20,834 nucleotides of DNA from Desulfobacteraceae bacterium (GTDB taxonomy: Bacteria > Desulfobacterota > Desulfobacteria > Desulfobacterales > Desulfosarcinaceae). Shown one piece after another: positions 15,365 through 20,834 of the stretch (position 1 is its first letter; every line of letters starts with the position of its first letter). The stretch is from contig JALVQM010000023.1 of assembly GCA_027025615.1 (NCBI GenBank), forward strand, positions 1 to 20,834. The letters are read 5' to 3'. The notes under the pieces are model-generated. The model was not told the DNA's origin, did not search any database, and saw only the letters and a list, made by a program, of their open reading frames with translations. The position numbers were made by a program, and so were the translations under genes.

Positions 15365-15910
15365 TCAAATCAGTCCTTCGGGCAAATCCACCTCAATCCT
15401 CTGCTTGGCCAGATCGATTTGCCTGACCACGGTTTTCAATGCCGGGATGAGGATTTCTTGTGCTGACCGGTTGCGCCTGTCTTTGACAACATAGACATCG
15501 TTGCTTCCGGTTGCGATTATTTGTTCCAGCTTGCCAAGGAACTGACCGTCGGTTGTGAAAACCGATAATCCGATAAGCTCGAACCAGTAATAGGTGTCAT
15601 CATCGAGTATCGGTAAAGATTTTTTTTCAACGAAAATACCCGAACCCGTCAAGGTCTCAGCCTGGTTGCGGTCGGTTATTTCTTCAAACGCCAGGCGCAG
15701 AATTCCCTTGTGAGCTTTAACCCATTTTACCCTGTGAGCAACCCGCCGCTTGTCCGCTAGCACCAACAGCAAAACAGCACCGACCCGGTACAGATCCGTT
15801 GACTCGGTAAAGGAATATACCTTCACTGCTCCCCGGATTCCATGGGGAGCAACGATTTTCCCGATTTGAATAACGTCTTGAAAGTTGGCAACGCTATTCA
15901 ATGATTTCAA
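15365..15910 (-). CDS. rimM: 16S rRNA processing protein RimM
   Basis: RimM helps mature the 30S head and binds S19. The protein (181 residues from TTG 15910) has the N-terminal RimM barrel QIGKIVAPHGIRGAVKVYSFT and the C-terminal PRC barrel, visible as YYWFELIGLSVFTTDGQFLG and AQEILIPALKTVVRQIDL. There is no ATG upstream of the conserved block, so translation must begin at a rare codon: TTG at 15910 or TTG at 15901, both inside the end of khpA. Neither has a convincing ribosome binding site (GGACGG is the nearest), which suggests coupling to khpA. trmD follows after 6 bases. Confidence 0.95.
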   Translation of the reverse strand: MKSLNSVANFQDVIQIGKIVAPHGIRGAVKVYSFTESTDLYRVGAVLLLVLADKRRVAHRVKWVKAHKGILRLAFEEITDRNQAETLTGSGIFVEKKSLPILDDDTYYWFELIGLSVFTTDGQFLGKLEQIIATGSNDVYVVKDRRNRSAQEILIPALKTVVRQIDLAKQRIEVDLPEGLI

Positions 15911-16124
15911 GCACCGTCCGTTTTTTCAGTTTTGCCGAAGCGGCACTCAAAATGGTGCGCATGGCTCGCGCCGTTCGCCCCTGTTTGCCAATGATCTTGC
16001 CGAGGTCTTCCTTGGCCACTTTCAATTCAATAACCGAAGTCTGGCTACCCTGTACCTCGGTTACGGAAACCTCTTCCGGCCGGTCAACCAAAGCCTGGGC
16101 TATATGTTTAATCAGCTCTTTCAT
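15894..16124 (-). CDS. khpA: KH-domain RNA-binding protein KhpA
   Basis: KhpA is a small single-KH protein that, with KhpB/Jag, binds RNA and affects cell elongation in Firmicutes. The 76-residue product begins MKELIKHIAQALVDRPEEV and contains the KH loop motif GKIIGKQGRTARAMRTI, with the required GxxG (GKQG). The chosen start at 16124 is preceded by GGGAGG with a 5-base spacer; an upstream in-frame ATG at 16154 lacks such a site. It sits between rpsP and rimM as usual in Gram-positive bacteria, and its 3' end overlaps rimM. Confidence 0.95.
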   Translation of the reverse strand: MKELIKHIAQALVDRPEEVSVTEVQGSQTSVIELKVAKEDLGKIIGKQGRTARAMRTILSAASAKLKKRTVLEIIE

Positions 16125-16162
16125 GGCTGCCTCCCAGGTTAAGGGTTGGCCCACTCCTTAGC

Positions 16163-16429
16163 TTAGGATGCCGCCGTTGTGGACGACTTTAACGCGCCTT
16201 CTTTCTTAAGGATCGATCGTACTGTGTCTGTTGGAATGGCGCCTTGATCCATCCAGTACTTTATTCGCTCGGCATCCAGAGTAATTTGGGCCGGATCGGT
16301 AAGGGGGTTATACGTACCCACCTTTTCCAGGAAACGGCCGTCGCGTGGGCTTTCACTATCGGCTACAACAATTCGGTAAAAAGGTCTTTTCTTTGCGCCA
16401 TGTCTGGCAAGTCTGATCTTAACGGGCAT
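16163..16429 (-). CDS. rpsP: 30S ribosomal protein S16
   Basis: The 88 residues are standard S16: VKIRLARHGAKKRPFYRIVV at the N terminus, then ADSESPRDGRFLEKVGTYNP and the C-terminal WMDQGAIPTDTVRSIL. S16 is needed for 30S assembly. AAAGGAG eight bases ahead of the ATG supports the start. It follows ffh by 13 bases and precedes khpA. Confidence 0.98.
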   Translation of the reverse strand: MPVKIRLARHGAKKRPFYRIVVADSESPRDGRFLEKVGTYNPLTDPAQITLDAERIKYWMDQGAIPTDTVRSILKKEGALKSSTTAAS

Positions 16430-16442
16430 CTAACATTCTCCT

Positions 16443-17774
16443 TTAAAACGGCAGCATACCGCGACCCATACCACGCATGCCGCCCTTGTTGATTTTTTTC
16501 ATCATTTTCAAAACCTGGACGTAGTTTTTGAGCAACCGGTTAACGTCCTGGACCCTTGTGCCGCTGCCACGGGCTATCCGTTTGCGACGGCTGCCGTTAA
16601 TTATGGCGTGATTGCGGCGTTCCTGAGGGGTCATGGAATTGATAATGGCTTCTATCCGTACCAGTTCCCTCTCGTCCACCTCCAGGTTTTTCATCTGTTT
16701 TATTTTTCCCATTCCGGGGATCATGCCCAGCAGTTCGGATAAAGATCCCATTTTACGGATCTGGGCCATCTGGTCCCGAAAGTCTTCCAGGGTGAACTGA
16801 TTCTTGCGCAGCTTCTTCTCAAGCTTGGCGGCTTCTTTTTCATCCACCACTGCCTGGGCTTTTTCAATCATGGTAAGCACATCGCCCATACCCAGGATTC
16901 GGGAAGCCATCCGGTCCGGATGGAAAACTTCAAGGGCGTTGAGCTTTTCGCCTACACCGATGAACTTGATCGGTTTACCGGTGATGGCTTTGATGGACAG
17001 GGCCGCACCGCCACGGGCGTCGCCGTCCATCTTGGTCAGGACCACTCCGCCGATGTCCAAGGCCTGGTCAAAGGCCTGGGCTATGTTAACGGCGTCCTGG
17101 CCGGTCATGGCATCGGCTACCAGGAGGATATCGGACGGCTTTACGGCCTCTTTGATGCGCTGCAGTTCTCCCATCAACTCCTGGTCGATATGCAGTCGTC
17201 CGGCAGTGTCCAGCAGCAGGGTATCGCAGCGCGCTTTTTGGGCCGCTATCCGGGCCTGGAGGCAGATATCCACCGGGTCCATCTCCGTGGTGGAGTCAAA
17301 GACCGGTACTTCTATCTGATCGGCCAGTTTCCTGAGCTGATCTATGGCTGCCGGCCGGTAAACGTCAGCCGGCACCAGGTAAGGCCGCTTTCCGCTTTTG
17401 CGCAAAAACACGGCCAGCTTGCCTGCGGTTGTTGTTTTACCGGAGCCCTGGAGCCCCACCAGCATGATCGATACCGGATGGCTGCCTGAAAGGTTTATTT
17501 GGCTATGGGTCTGTCCCATCAGCCGGGTCAGCTCTTCGTTGACGATCTTTATCACCTGCTGGCCCGGTGTAAGGCTGGCCATAACCTCCTGGCCCAGGGA
17601 ACGCTCCTTTATATCTGCGATAAATTGTTTGGCAACCTTGTAGTGGACATCGGCTTCAAGCAAGGCCAGGCGCACTTCACGTAAAGCGTCGGCGATATTT
17701 TTTTCCGACAGTTTGCCGTGACCCTTAAGACGCTTGAAAACCCCGTCCAGTTTTTCGCTTAGATTGTCAAACAT
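16443..17774 (-). CDS. ffh: signal recognition particle GTPase Ffh (SRP54)
   Basis: Ffh binds signal peptides of nascent membrane proteins and, with SRP RNA and FtsY, brings the ribosome to the membrane. The 443 residues show an N domain from MFDNLSEKLDGVFKRL, the G domain with P-loop GLQGSGKT at 107-114, DTAGR at 189-193 and TKMDG at 247-251, and a methionine-rich M domain from about 300 (LLGMIPGMGKIKQMK, then GSRRKRIARGSGTRVQDVN, then the Met/Gly tail). The start is the conserved family start, yet the 20 bases before it (AT-rich) have no ribosome binding site. It is the first gene of the minus-strand run; ylxM, which often precedes ffh in Firmicutes, is not found here. Confidence 0.98.
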   Translation of the reverse strand: MFDNLSEKLDGVFKRLKGHGKLSEKNIADALREVRLALLEADVHYKVAKQFIADIKERSLGQEVMASLTPGQQVIKIVNEELTRLMGQTHSQINLSGSHPVSIMLVGLQGSGKTTTAGKLAVFLRKSGKRPYLVPADVYRPAAIDQLRKLADQIEVPVFDSTTEMDPVDICLQARIAAQKARCDTLLLDTAGRLHIDQELMGELQRIKEAVKPSDILLVADAMTGQDAVNIAQAFDQALDIGGVVLTKMDGDARGGAALSIKAITGKPIKFIGVGEKLNALEVFHPDRMASRILGMGDVLTMIEKAQAVVDEKEAAKLEKKLRKNQFTLEDFRDQMAQIRKMGSLSELLGMIPGMGKIKQMKNLEVDERELVRIEAIINSMTPQERRNHAIINGSRRKRIARGSGTRVQDVNRLLKNYVQVLKMMKKINKGGMRGMGRGMLPF

Positions 17775-17806
17775 TTTAAACTTAAACTATTTTCCTGATA
17801 TATTCA

Positions 17807-17846
17807 ATAAAACGTTGAAAGTATAATTTTGTCAATGTTAAGTCAA
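17807..17846 (-). promoter_or_regulatory. candidate promoter region of ffh and its operon
   Basis: Two overlapping sigma-A-like options are seen on the minus strand. TTGACT (17841-17846) is followed by TATACT (17820-17825) with a short 15-base spacer. TTGACA (17830-17835) is followed by TTTTAT (17807-17812) with a 17-base spacer. Either would give a leader of roughly 30-45 bases before the ffh ATG. Confidence 0.5.
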
Positions 17847-17877
17847 GTAAAATAAAAGTACTTGCAAGACGACCGGC

Positions 17878-17964
17878 GACCCTATAGCAGGTGGTGCCAT
17901 AGGTCTCAACATATTAATGGTTGCCGGCGGTATAGCGGGTATCGGTCCAGGGTCTCCGGCTGAC
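17878..17964 (+). other. intergenic stretch able to form two hairpins, upstream of rlmN
   Basis: Two inverted repeats lie next to each other. At 17878-17905, GACC-C-TAT-A-GCA pairs with TGC-C-ATA-GGTC across a GGTGG loop (10 pairs with one bulge and one mismatch). At 17920-17964, GTT-GCCGG pairs with CCGGC-T-GAC across 28 bases. GC content is far above the flanking AT-rich bases. I could not match it to a riboswitch class. The same bases also form a 49-codon open frame on plus (17851-18000) whose peptide contains GGIAGIGPGSP; the hairpins may therefore only be codon composition. Confidence 0.3.
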
Positions 17965-18030
17965 GAAAATTTTGTGCAAAAACGAAAAGAGGCTTATTGA
18001 ACGGACATATTAAAAGCGGATTGACAGAAT

Positions 18031-19092
18031 GTGAAAACAGGTAAAATGCCGAACAAGACCGAAGTTAAACCCAAAATCATGGATCTGTCCCATGGACAGT
18101 TAGTGCAATGGCTGGAAAACCAGGGCATTCGTCGGTACCGGGCCGACCAGATATTCAAATGGATCTATTTGCGCCAGGCAGAAGATTTTGGGGAGATGAC
18201 CGACCTGCGCAAGGACTTGAGGCTGAAGCTTGCCGAAAGTTTTGATCTGGGACGGCTGAAAGTGGAAAAGGTTGCCGGGTCAAGCGACGGTTCACGAAAG
18301 TTTCTTTTCCGCCTGGCAGACGGCCGGCATATTGAAAGTGTCCTTATCCCTGAACGGGATCATTTTACCTTATGTGTTTCAACCCAGGTTGGTTGCGCCA
18401 TGGGTTGCCGCTTCTGTCTTACCGGCAGCACGGGCCTGGTGCGCAACCTGAGTGCAGGTGAGATTCTGGCCCAGGTGCGTGACAGTCAGGTGCTTGCCGG
18501 GCCGGATATGCGACTGACCAATATTGTTTTCATGGGTATGGGAGAGCCGCTGGCCAATTATGTTCACCTGAAACAGGCGCTGGAAATTATAACCGACAGC
18601 AAAAGCGGAATGCAGTTTGCAGGCCGTCGAGTGACGGTTTCAACCTCCGGCCTGGCTCCAAGGATAATCGATCTTGGCAGAGATACAAGGGTAAACCTGG
18701 CCGTATCGCTCAACGCGGTGGACGACAAGACACGCAGTTGGCTGATGCCCGTTAATCACAAGTATCCCCTGGCTGAGTTGATCAATGCCTGCAAGCAGTT
18801 CGACCTGCCCCGTGGGCGCAAGATAACTTTTGAATATATTTTGATAAAAGACGTTAACGATTCTGTCGATCATGCCCGCCGCCTGGCTGATCTGTTGAGG
18901 CCCCTGAGGGCTAAAATCAATTTGATTCCCTACAATGAGCACCATGCTTCTGATTTCAAACGGCCGCCCCAGACAACCATTGATGCTTTTCACGCCTACC
19001 TTATCAAACGCCATTTTACCTGTATTGTGCGTTATTCTAAAGGCGCTGATATCTCAGCCGCCTGCGGTCAGCTCCGGGCCGGCCTCTGCTGA
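18031..19092 (+). CDS. rlmN: 23S rRNA/tRNA adenine-C2 methyltransferase RlmN
   Basis: RlmN is a radical-SAM enzyme that makes m2A2503 in 23S rRNA and m2A37 in some tRNAs. The 353-residue protein has the cluster motif CAMGCRFC (C122, C126, C129), the paired methyl-carrier cysteines C115 (LCVSTQVGC) and C345 (ISAACGQL), and the family blocks NIVFMGMGEPLANY and RVTVSTSGLAPRI; INLIPYNEH follows near the end. Two starts are possible: GTG at 18031 and ATG at 18046; neither has a strong ribosome binding site. It is transcribed away from ffh and stands alone on the plus strand. The cysteine pair separates it from Cfr-like resistance enzymes only by overall similarity; RlmN is clearly the better fit. 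Confidence 0.95.
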   Translation: MKTGKMPNKTEVKPKIMDLSHGQLVQWLENQGIRRYRADQIFKWIYLRQAEDFGEMTDLRKDLRLKLAESFDLGRLKVEKVAGSSDGSRKFLFRLADGRHIESVLIPERDHFTLCVSTQVGCAMGCRFCLTGSTGLVRNLSAGEILAQVRDSQVLAGPDMRLTNIVFMGMGEPLANYVHLKQALEIITDSKSGMQFAGRRVTVSTSGLAPRIIDLGRDTRVNLAVSLNAVDDKTRSWLMPVNHKYPLAELINACKQFDLPRGRKITFEYILIKDVNDSVDHARRLADLLRPLRAKINLIPYNEHHASDFKRPPQTTIDAFHAYLIKRHFTCIVRYSKGADISAACGQLRAGLC

Positions 19093-19277
19093 TTGGGATT
19101 GAAAATTAATAGGGCCGATGAGACCAAAACTTTTGCAGGCTGTAGCAGTTGGGCGTTTTGCTGTTTGTTGCGGTAATTTGTCGTTGGCTTTGATGTCGTT
19201 TTTTCAGTTGGTCCTCTAAAGTTTATATTCAGATAGCAGGTGGATGAAATTATATATTTCTTGCAGCTGGCGTTAAG

Positions 19278-19385
19278 GTATTTACCCATTCCAAGGGATT
19301 ATCGGAGCTGGCCGGCCAGCTCAGCAAGATGGTAAAACAGTTTAAAATCCAACCGGCAGATTTGGTTCCGGAAAGATGGAGTTAA
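19278..19385 (+). pseudogene. relic of the C-terminal end of a methyl-accepting chemotaxis protein
   Basis: The frame reads VFTHSKGLSELAGQLSKMVK and then QFKIQPADLVPERWS to a TAA at 19383-19385. SELAGQLSKMVKQFKI closely follows the usual end of chemotaxis receptors (…LAEELQxLVGxFKI). The frame is closed by a TGA at 19245 and no receptor sequence is seen upstream, so only about 35 codons remain, with no start. It sits between convergent rlmN and the sulfurtransferase gene, and its stop overlaps that gene's stop. It is probably the debris of a deleted receptor gene; convergence by chance on such a short stretch cannot be fully excluded. Confidence 0.6.
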
Positions 19386-20395
19386 TTCTGGACTTTGATT
19401 AGAAACTTTTTAGCCACTGCCGGACCTATGCCCAAAACGTTAACCGTTTTACGTCCTTCAGGAGTTGCCACCTGAACGGCGACCGGCAGGGTATCGGGTG
19501 CTTTGCTGTAACCGGCGCATATGGAAGCGGCCAGCATTACCAGTGGCTTATCTCCTCCATGGGGCATCAATACCGTGGGCCCGGGGTACTTTTTGACTTT
19601 GAACAGATAATCAGCCTGGGGGTTGAAATAGCGCACTATCTGTTCATTTTCTTCCTTGGTTCGGCCAACAATTATTTTTACCATGGGATTCAGGCGCATG
19701 TGGCGTCCGTATTTGAGAAGTTCCAGGGCATTTGTATCTACAGTGTCCTGGTTGGTGTAAAGATCCCGTAGGCGGGCCGAATATCCCGGGTCGGTCAACA
19801 GGCAACCTCCGGCAGGCGAGGGGTAATCGCTAATCCCCCATTTTTGTGCCAATGCCATTTGCCGTTTGCGTGAGCGGCCGCTTATGTCCAGCAGATTCTG
19901 GCGGTCAATCAATCCCTGTTTTTCCGGCAGCGAAGGTGGTAAAAGCCGGGCGCTCAAGGGGCGTACGATGTAACCCTGGTAGCCTGAATGTTTTTCCACG
20001 TACCGCAGGGCCGACTGGTTCTGTGACATGGGCCGCTGGCCCTTTACTTCTCCGCTGAAAAGAAAGTCAAAGCCTTCTTTTTCCATTATCCGGCCGGCCA
20101 AGCGGAACATCAAGGCATGACAGTCCATGCACGGGTTCATGTTTTTCCCGAAGCCGCAGGGAGGATCTTCCAGCAGCTTCAGATATTCAGCAGTGATATT
20201 TTGGACACGTAAAGGAATATCAAGCAAGGTTGCGGCCCGGCGGGCCTTGTCTGCTCCGAAAAAAGGGGTTTCAAAGGAAATCCATTCCACTTCCAGGCCC
20301 TGGTGCCTTAACACCAGGGCCGCCAGCATACTGTCCAGGCCGCCTGAGCAAAGACCCAGGCCGCGTGCAGGCGGTGATGGTGATGATTGGCTCAT
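19382..20395 (-). CDS. PP-loop ATPase, ThiI/MnmA-like tRNA sulfurtransferase-type protein
   Basis: The 337-residue protein is an adenylating PP-loop enzyme. LCSGGLDSML at 15-24 is the ATP-binding loop. C80, the pair NPCMDC (C89, C92) and PAGGCLLTDP (C198) are placed like the catalytic or cluster cysteines of tRNA thiolases, and FSGEVKGQRPMSQ near 113-125 is a typical thiolase segment. The C-terminal third (KYGRHMRLNPMVKIIVGRTKEEN and beyond) is a family-specific domain without the THUMP of ThiI. Proteins of this type are often annotated as 4-thiouridine or 2-thiouridine synthases; the actual target is not established. The ATG at 20395 has no strong ribosome binding site. It diverges from the endonuclease IV gene. 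Confidence 0.8.
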   Translation of the reverse strand: MSQSSPSPPARGLGLCSGGLDSMLAALVLRHQGLEVEWISFETPFFGADKARRAATLLDIPLRVQNITAEYLKLLEDPPCGFGKNMNPCMDCHALMFRLAGRIMEKEGFDFLFSGEVKGQRPMSQNQSALRYVEKHSGYQGYIVRPLSARLLPPSLPEKQGLIDRQNLLDISGRSRKRQMALAQKWGISDYPSPAGGCLLTDPGYSARLRDLYTNQDTVDTNALELLKYGRHMRLNPMVKIIVGRTKEENEQIVRYFNPQADYLFKVKKYPGPTVLMPHGGDKPLVMLAASICAGYSKAPDTLPVAVQVATPEGRKTVNVLGIGPAVAKKFLIKVQN

Positions 20396-20415
20396 GTCAG
20401 TTCTTGGCCTTTAAA

Positions 20416-20444
20416 TTGGTTTCGGGCCGTTTCATGATTATAAT
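20416..20444 (+). promoter_or_regulatory. candidate promoter for the endonuclease IV gene
   Basis: On plus, TTGGTT (20416-20421), 17 bases, then a perfect TATAAT (20439-20444). The leader to the GTG start would be about 100 bases. ATTATAAT is its own reverse complement, so a TATAAT also reads toward the sulfurtransferase gene, but with no -35 match. Confidence 0.35.
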
Positions 20445-20551
20445 GATTCCGATCAGTTTTCCAGATAACCAGGCTTGCGCTTGATGCAGGCAAGAGGTTA
20501 AACTTCAAATTTGTCTAACGAACATATTAAAAAAATTTAAGGCATGCTGCC

Positions 20552-20834
20552 GTGAAAATCAATCAATACCGCCAACAAAACAACAATGCTCCCGGCCCGC
20601 AGCTGATTGGGGCGCATTTTTCGATAGCCGGAGGCTATGAAAAGGCAGTCTCCCGGGCGGTCAGCCTGAAATGCCCTGTTTTTCAAATTTTCACCAAAAA
20701 CGCTAATTCCTGGCGCGAAAAGCAGGTGGGTGAAAGAGAAGCTTCCGCGTTTTGCCAGGCCCGCCGCAAAGCCGGCATTGTAACAGTCGCAGCCCATACA
20801 GGCTACCTGATCAATCTTGCTTCACCGGATGACC
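20552..20834 (+). CDS. nfo: endonuclease IV (AP endonuclease), N-terminal part
   Basis: The first 94 codons of a gene that runs off the right edge. The frame gives LIGAHFSIAGGYEKAVSRAV at about 18-37, VFQIFTKNANSWR, then ITVAAHTGYLINLASPDD-type text, which is the start of the TIM-barrel endonuclease IV family; the histidines of GAH and AAHTGY correspond to zinc ligands. The enzyme cuts DNA at abasic sites in base-excision repair. No ATG precedes the conserved block; the best start is GTG at 20552 with AAGG nine bases upstream, and an in-frame TAA at 20528 closes the frame. The N terminus is some 15 residues longer than in many homologues. Confidence 0.9.
   Translation, partial: MKINQYRQQNNNAPGPQLIGAHFSIAGGYEKAVSRAVSLKCPVFQIFTKNANSWREKQVGEREASAFCQARRKAGIVTVAAHTGYLINLASPDD

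Noticed and set aside
17775..18030. SRP RNA gene or known riboswitch near ffh/rlmN
   Set aside because: The GGAAGGAGCAGC-type SRP RNA core and the conserved cores of the common riboswitch classes I could recall are not present.
20537..20797. 86-codon open frame on minus
   Set aside because: It is antisense to the start of endonuclease IV, whose plus-strand reading is unmistakable.

Overview
The window looks like a chromosomal piece of an anaerobic, Gram-positive-type bacterium, most likely a clostridial member of the Peptococcaceae/Desulfotomaculia kind. The evidence is the ribosome/SRP block ffh-rpsP-khpA-rimM-trmD-(SPOUT methylase)-rplS-rnhB-yraN, strong AAGGAG-type ribosome binding sites with frequent TTG/GTG starts, and a methylene-tetrahydrofolate reductase operon of the acetogen/syntroph type (metV-metF followed by HdrA/Qmo-like flavoproteins). 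The taxonomic assignment is inference; no rRNA or complete marker set is present.

Region 1 (1-3400, minus strand): metV, metF, a short HdrA/QmoA-like FAD/Fe-S protein and the start of a second FAD protein that runs off the left edge. They are close-packed and read as one operon for the methyl branch of the Wood-Ljungdahl pathway, probably coupling CH2-THF reduction to a heterodisulfide-reductase-like electron-transfer module. A candidate promoter with an operator-like inverted repeat lies upstream. Region 2 (3199-3966) is an AT-rich gene-free stretch of about 770 bases. Region 3 (3985-4809, plus) is a small MscS-type mechanosensitive channel.

Region 4 (4887-17774, all minus) is a nearly uninterrupted run of genes. 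In transcription order it holds ffh, rpsP, khpA, rimM, trmD, a SPOUT RNA methylase, rplS, a possible 34-codon gene, rnhB, yraN, rsmI, an ADP-forming acyl-CoA synthetase, a phosphopantetheinyl transferase, a beta-CASP metallo-beta-lactamase nuclease, and a PiT phosphate transporter fused to a PhoU-like domain. Most junctions are short gaps or overlaps. A candidate Pho box (two CTAACAT repeats with 11-bp period) sits just before the transporter and suggests separate phosphate control. The main theme is translation: SRP targeting, ribosomal proteins, rRNA/tRNA methylation and RNA turnover, with energy and phosphate genes attached at the 3' end.

Region 5 (17775-20834): a divergent intergenic region with a candidate ffh promoter and a plus-strand stretch that can form two hairpins; rlmN on plus; a relic that looks like the last 35 codons of a chemotaxis receptor; a PP-loop ThiI/MnmA-like tRNA sulfurtransferase on minus; and the first 94 codons of an endonuclease IV gene running off the right edge. 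No tRNA, rRNA, IS element, CRISPR array or prophage gene was recognised.
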